From: Betaproteobacteria bacterium
GTDB lineage: Bacteria > Pseudomonadota > Gammaproteobacteria > Burkholderiales > SHXO01
Direction of reading: 5' to 3'
Assembly (NCBI GenBank): GCA_025356655.1
Contig: JANXRW010000058.1
Span: 1-37,376, forward strand
Length of the DNA: 37,376 bases
Shown: piece by piece, positions 34,330-37,376 of the stretch
Layout of the letters: the number at the start of each line of letters is the position of its first letter
Position numbering within the stretch: position 1 is the first letter of the stretch
The notes under the pieces: generated by a model
Seen by the model: only the letters and a program-made list of their open reading frames with translations
Database searches by the model: none
Told to the model about the DNA's origin: nothing
Translations under genes and position numbers: made by a program

Positions 34330-34872
34330 ATCATGCTCCGGTGTTCGTGTGGCGCTCTAGGGGCATTGAGTGAACGCCCCGCGCAGAACGCCGGTCCGGT
34401 CCGCCTCAGGGGGCAGCGACGGCCAGGGTGGCTTGGCCGCGTAGCACACCGCGCAACATCAAGATAGCGAGTATACCGCCCTCGAGGACCGCTATCCTGG
34501 GTGCCGCCAAGTCGCGGCGAGGTCTCGCTGGGTTACGCACCATCGCGACGCCGCGGGCGCACAGCGCCGTCGGGCTCGCGTTGCCGCCTTGTTCTGTTCT
34601 CCGTTGTACTGCTGGCGTGGAGATCAGTGCCCAGGAAGGCGCCGTGGCGAAGCGCCGGGAGTCGCCTCGCTTGGCCACCAGGGACGACGTTATGCTGCCA
34701 CGAAATGGCCATGGGGGCTGCTCTGGGCGTTGCTGTTTTGACCCCGCCGTATGGCTTAAACCGCCCCCTTCGAATTTGAAGTGGGTGAGCGGGTGGCGTG
34801 AAGTTTGATGTGGCTGAACTCGAGTTTCCCCGCGATTAGCAAGAACGCCAGGCGCAGCGGGGGCGAAGCGCA
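34330..34872. other. Intergenic region of about 540 bases, no recognised gene
   Basis: Frames on both strands stay open here, and the minus one contains a Pro/Arg-rich sequence with FKFEGGGLSH, but I recognise no family. Given the remnant just downstream, degraded mobile-element or transporter DNA is plausible. Confidence 0.4.
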
Positions 34873-34880
34873 CGTATCGC

Positions 34881-35030
34881 GTGGCCTTGGGCCGGGTGGC
34901 CTCGATTCACGGCATCTCGCTCGAACAGGCGACGCGGGTAATCCTGCCCTTCATCCGAGCGTTGGCGGTCGATTGGGCCATCGTGATCGTTTTCCCGCAG
35001 GTCTCGCTCTTCCTGCCCTCTGTCGTCGGC
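34881..35030 (+). pseudogene. C-terminal remnant of a TRAP transporter large permease (DctM-like)
   Basis: The plus-strand frame reads GISLEQATRVILPFIRALAV followed by DWAIVIVFPQVSLFLPSVV. It closely follows the last helix and ending of DctM subunits (a GVLPF motif, a hydrophobic helix, then FPQISLFLP). Nothing upstream in the frame continues the family, and the frame runs on past the usual stop into the antisense of the kinase gene, so only about 50 codons remain. A 12-base direct repeat CTGTCGTCGGCC (35020-35031 and 35039-35050) sits at its end and may mark a deletion or slippage point. The assignment rests on a short stretch. Confidence 0.45.
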
Positions 35031-35078
35031 CAGGGCCCCTGTCGTCGGCCGGGGATGGGAGCGAGACCGCCTTCGCAG

Positions 35079-35930
35079 CTAGCGATCCAGAGACTGCAGG
35101 AAGCGCTGGCGGGCAGCTTCCTCGCGCGCCACATCCTCGATCTCGCGGAGCACCCCGTCCACATCAGGCGGCGCCTCAGGGTGGGCGAAGAGGCCCGTGA
35201 GTACGGTGTCTGGCCGCAGCGAGCCGTCGCGGTAGAGCGCCCAGATTTCCTTGCCGTAGTCGGTGGAGCGCAGTTGCGGGTCAAAACGCGAGAAGAAGGC
35301 CGTGAGCGTCTCCACATCGCGCTCCAGCAGAACCTCCGCGCTATTGTTGGCTGCGGCGTCCACTGCCTGTGGCAGATCGATGATCACGGGGCCGTCCGCC
35401 CCGACCAGCACGTTGTACTCGGAGAGATCCCCGTGTACCACGCCCGTGCACAGCATCAGGACCACCTGGGAGAGCAGGAAACCGTGATATTGCTTGGCCA
35501 CTTCCGGGGTAAATTCCAGGTCATTGAGGCGTGGGGCCGCGTGGCCTTCGCTGTCGGCCACCAATTCCATGACCAGCACGCCTTCCATGAAGTTGTAGGG
35601 CTGCGGGACGCGGACCCCGGCCGCGGCTAGGCGTCTCAACATCTCCGCCTCTGCGTTTTGCCAAGCGCTTTCCTGTTCCTGTCGACCGAAGCGCGAGCCC
35701 TTCTGCATCGCCCGCGCGCGGCGCGTGCTCTTCACTTTCCGTCCTTCCGTGTACTGCGCCGCTTGGCGAAAGCTACGCTTGCCCACCTCCTTGTAGACCT
35801 TCGCGCAGCGCACGTCGTCGCCGCAGCGGACGACATAGACGACCGCTTCTTTTCCGCTCATCAACTGGCGGAGTACCTCGTCGACGATGCCTTCCTCGAC
35901 GAGCGGTTCGATACGGATGGGTGTCTTCAT
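35079..35930 (-). CDS. RIO1-family serine protein kinase
   Basis: From ATG 35930 (MKTPIRIEPLVEEGIVDEVL) the protein has 283 residues; the open extension upstream is not family-like. It shows the RIO kinase core: SGKEAVVYVVR as the nucleotide loop (25-35), RCAKVYK with Lys 44, the RIO-specific insertion with KSTRRARAMQKGSRFGR (67-83), catalytic HGDLSEYN (166-173) and the metal loop IIDLPQAV with Asp 185. Bacterial RIO1 proteins are soluble kinases of largely unknown substrate; archaeal and eukaryotic relatives act in small-subunit ribosome maturation. The C-terminal 80 residues include an extra helical region typical of the bacterial group. It is monocistronic with no functional link to its neighbours visible. 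Confidence 0.92.
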   Translation of the reverse strand: MKTPIRIEPLVEEGIVDEVLRQLMSGKEAVVYVVRCGDDVRCAKVYKEVGKRSFRQAAQYTEGRKVKSTRRARAMQKGSRFGRQEQESAWQNAEAEMLRRLAAAGVRVPQPYNFMEGVLVMELVADSEGHAAPRLNDLEFTPEVAKQYHGFLLSQVVLMLCTGVVHGDLSEYNVLVGADGPVIIDLPQAVDAAANNSAEVLLERDVETLTAFFSRFDPQLRSTDYGKEIWALYRDGSLRPDTVLTGLFAHPEAPPDVDGVLREIEDVAREEAARQRFLQSLDR

Positions 35931-36097
35931 TGGCGCTTTCTCTATTGCGCTGCCGTGGCGCCGGGTCATTGAACGGAGTGATTCTACGCCACCTGTGCAC
36001 CGCTGCTCTGGCAGCGGGTGCCACCGGGGCCTGCACTCAACGTAGGATTTGGCGTTCACCATCGCAGTGCAGCGCGCTGTCAACCCCGCAAGCGGCT

Positions 36098-36436
36098 TTA
36101 TTCGTCGAACTCGGCCCGGTAGGCGCTCGCGAGGCCCGTGGGCTGAACGCTAAAACTTGCCGTGGTCGCAGCCGGGGTCGCCAGGGCCGCTGCGGGCGAG
36201 CGGAGGGTTAGCTCGGTGCGCTTGAGTGCGGGTCGACGCTTTTGGAGGGCGATCGCATTTCGGTTGAAGCGGCCCATCGCCAGGTTCAATGCAGTGACCT
36301 GCTCGCCCGTCACGGCCTGCTTGCGGGCGGATTCGGCGGGCACTTTCCGGCCGGCAAGCACATCGCTCCCACGCCCGAAATCCGCCAAGTCGGCAGCGAA
36401 TCTCAGGCCATCTGGCCTTAACGTGATGCCCGGCAA
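36098..36436 (-). CDS. Hypothetical protein, possibly truncated at its 5' end by the group II intron
   Basis: This frame has the codon bias of real genes in the window (third positions mostly G or C) and reads GLRFAADLADFGRGSDVL, then a basic helical part with FNRNAIALQKRRPALKR, ending in AYRAEFDE. I recognise no family. The only start is a TTG at 36436, and the frame remains open upstream to a TAG next to the inferred intron boundary near 36483. The original 5' end may therefore lie beyond the intron insertion. It is mostly hydrophilic with no signal peptide. Whether it is expressed is unclear. Confidence 0.4.
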   Translation of the reverse strand: MPGITLRPDGLRFAADLADFGRGSDVLAGRKVPAESARKQAVTGEQVTALNLAMGRFNRNAIALQKRRPALKRTELTLRSPAAALATPAATTASFSVQPTGLASAYRAEFDE

Positions 36437-36482
36437 CCGGGGATCCCGGGCTTGTCTCGCAGGGGAGGGAAGACTTGGCTAT

Positions 36483-37176
36483 GTGTGTCACGAAGGAGAG
36501 GTCATGATGACGGACTAGCGTTGGCAGCATGACTATCCATGCTCCTGATTGGATGGAGGAAGGCCCTCCGGACTGGCCGTGCAGGCGGACGGTCCAAACG
36601 ACCCGGCGCTGCTGCGGCTCAATGGCTGTGGTGGTGAACGGTCCGGGAAAAGGCGGGAAGCTACCGTCACGTGAGGCTTGGGAAGTTGAGCGAAAGCAAA
36701 CCGACCGATGAAGCGTCGAAATCTTGGACGATGTCAAAAGGGGCCTGTGTAGCCGAGCCCTGATCAGCGCGAAGGGAACCTGCTCATTGATCGCGCGGCA
36801 TCCGGCGTATAGGCGGCAAGAGCCCAAGTCAGGCCAATCTGGGGAACGTGAGAACCTGCAATCGGCACGTATCGGGTTGCAGGGGCGGACATGCTCGTAG
36901 TAGCGATGAGGCCGCTGTAATGGCGGAGGAGCGAAGGGGCATGGGTTACCGAATTGCACACATCCCAACTCGCAAGAGGACGACGGCGTGACGCAAGGAA
37001 AAGCATTTGAAATACCGAAGGCGTTGGTCTGGGCATCCTACAAGTCGGTGCGTGCTAATCGTGGCGCACCGGGTTGTGATGGCCAGACGCTGACGCAGTT
37101 TGATGCAAATCGGGATCGCAACCTGTACAAGATCTGGAATCGTTTGAGCTCTGGGAGTTACTTCCCGCCTCCTGTC
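36483..37176 (+). mobile_element. Group II intron, 5' part only
   Basis: A GTGTG at 36483-36487 fits the group II 5' consensus GUGYG and lies about 505 bases before the intron-encoded protein, the normal distance for domains I-IV. The region between is protein-poor and full of short helices and GAAA-like loops, as expected of intron RNA. The element stops at about 37176 inside the reverse-transcriptase frame, so domains V and VI and the 3' end are missing and it cannot splice alone. The exact 5' boundary is inferred. Confidence 0.6.
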
Positions 37177-37209
37177 TTGGCGAAGTCAATTGGGTGCGGC
37201 TCTTTTTAA
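36988..37209 (+). pseudogene. Group II intron reverse transcriptase/maturase, N-terminal fragment
   Basis: From GTG 36988 with AGAGGA seven bases upstream, the frame gives MTQGKAFEIPKALVWASYKS followed by a segment with RANRGAPGCDGQTLTQF and LSSGSYFPPPV. This is the LtrA-type N-terminus with reverse-transcriptase blocks 0 and 1. After PPPV, where the family continues with basic residues and a Lys-rich motif, the sequence changes abruptly to LAKSIGCGSF and a stop, at the junction with the next insertion sequence. The catalytic YADD and the maturase domain are missing. Confidence 0.85.
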
Positions 37210-37233
37210 TTTCCCTAAGATCTCGGCCTTGGA

Positions 37234-37376
37234 TCATTTCACCTGCCGCAGGACCGGGACTTCGCGCCCTCGAACCGGCACGACTATACCGTCGGCATAG
37301 CGTGCGACGTGGTTGCGTTGGTATTCCTGTTTGATGTGGTACTCCCAGTAGGCGTCGAAGTCCCCGCTCGAGCGTA
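37234..37376 (-). pseudogene. C-terminal end of a transposase (family uncertain), cut by window edge
   Basis: On the minus strand the last frame reads SSGDFDAYWEYHIKQEYQRN, then HVARYADGIVVPVRGREVPV and a TGA at 37234-37236. The pattern of an acidic-aromatic helix with EY(Q/E)RNH and RYADG is familiar from the ends of several insertion-sequence transposases, possibly ISKra4-like, but the family cannot be fixed from 47 residues. Its 3' flank, starting about 37177 with TTGGCGAAGTCAATTGGGTG, abuts the broken reverse transcriptase, so this element probably truncated the intron. Confidence 0.5.

Noticed and set aside
34406-34873. Minus-strand frame with FKFEGGGLSH
   Set aside because: It faintly resembles insertion-sequence flanks, but I could not name a family; no ribosome site or coherent domain.
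1-37376. PEP-CTERM sorting signals, exosortase, CRISPR arrays and rRNA genes
   Set aside because: I looked for VPEP-type tails followed by a helix and basic residues, exosortase Cys/Arg/His motifs and regularly spaced repeats, and found none.

Overview
The window is GC-rich bacterial DNA with long genes, GTG starts and Shine-Dalgarno sites. It is dominated by a chromosomal exopolysaccharide (EPS) locus of the type that accompanies the XrtA/PEP-CTERM exosortase system in Gram-negative bacteria. An outer-membrane beta-barrel, two lipoproteins, a RIO1-type kinase, a TRAP-transporter remnant and a c-type cytochrome all point to a proteobacterium, most likely a gamma- or betaproteobacterium. The sequence alone does not fix the genus.

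Layout. The left edge (1-1218) is debris: the 3' end of an ISL3-type transposase, the 3' half of a tRNA-Arg(ACG) that looks like an integration-site scar, and a pseudogene related to phosphonopyruvate/sulfopyruvate decarboxylase. From 1219 to 7860 a minus-strand cluster encodes a Wzx-like flippase, an O-antigen-ligase/polymerase-like protein, a GT4 glycosyltransferase and a GINT1-like putative transferase. From 8910 to 13839 a plus-strand group encodes a secreted parallel beta-helix protein, a deacetylase-like protein and a GT2 glycosyltransferase. The priming polyprenyl-phosphate sugar transferase (minus) ends at a clear terminator and is preceded by a 2.2 kb stretch with little coding potential. 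A beta-helix lipoprotein (minus) and a NodB deacetylase plus GT4 (plus) then diverge from one 0.7 kb region. From 30931 down to 22875 a seven-gene minus-strand operon has the characteristic XrtA-associated order: export lipoprotein, chain-length determinant, tyrosine autokinase, outer-membrane barrel, ExeA-like ATPase, DUF3473-type deacetylase and GT4. An acyltransferase-3 gene diverges from it. The right flank holds a cytochrome c with an unusual CxxxCH motif, a DapA-family aldolase, a DctM remnant, a RIO1 kinase and a truncated group II intron cut by another insertion sequence.

How it works together (inference from families). The sugar transferase loads the first sugar on undecaprenyl phosphate, and four or five glycosyltransferases extend it. 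The flippase and ligase-like protein translocate and polymerise the repeat, and the Wzc-like protein, its kinase and the export lipoprotein/barrel set length and export the polymer. Three deacetylase-type proteins, one acyltransferase and two beta-helix proteins would tailor the product.

The most interesting signals are four RpoN (sigma-54) type -24/-12 promoters in intergenic regions of the locus, two of them diverging from one spacer and most with long leaders. They suggest a single sigma-54 activator controls export, deacetylation and beta-helix genes. No exosortase, PEP-CTERM protein, FemAB-like protein or PrsK/PrsR regulator is visible here. The locus is therefore either an exosortase-free derivative or one whose partners lie elsewhere. 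Insertion-sequence and intron debris on both flanks, with the tRNA scar, suggests a mobile or heavily rearranged region.
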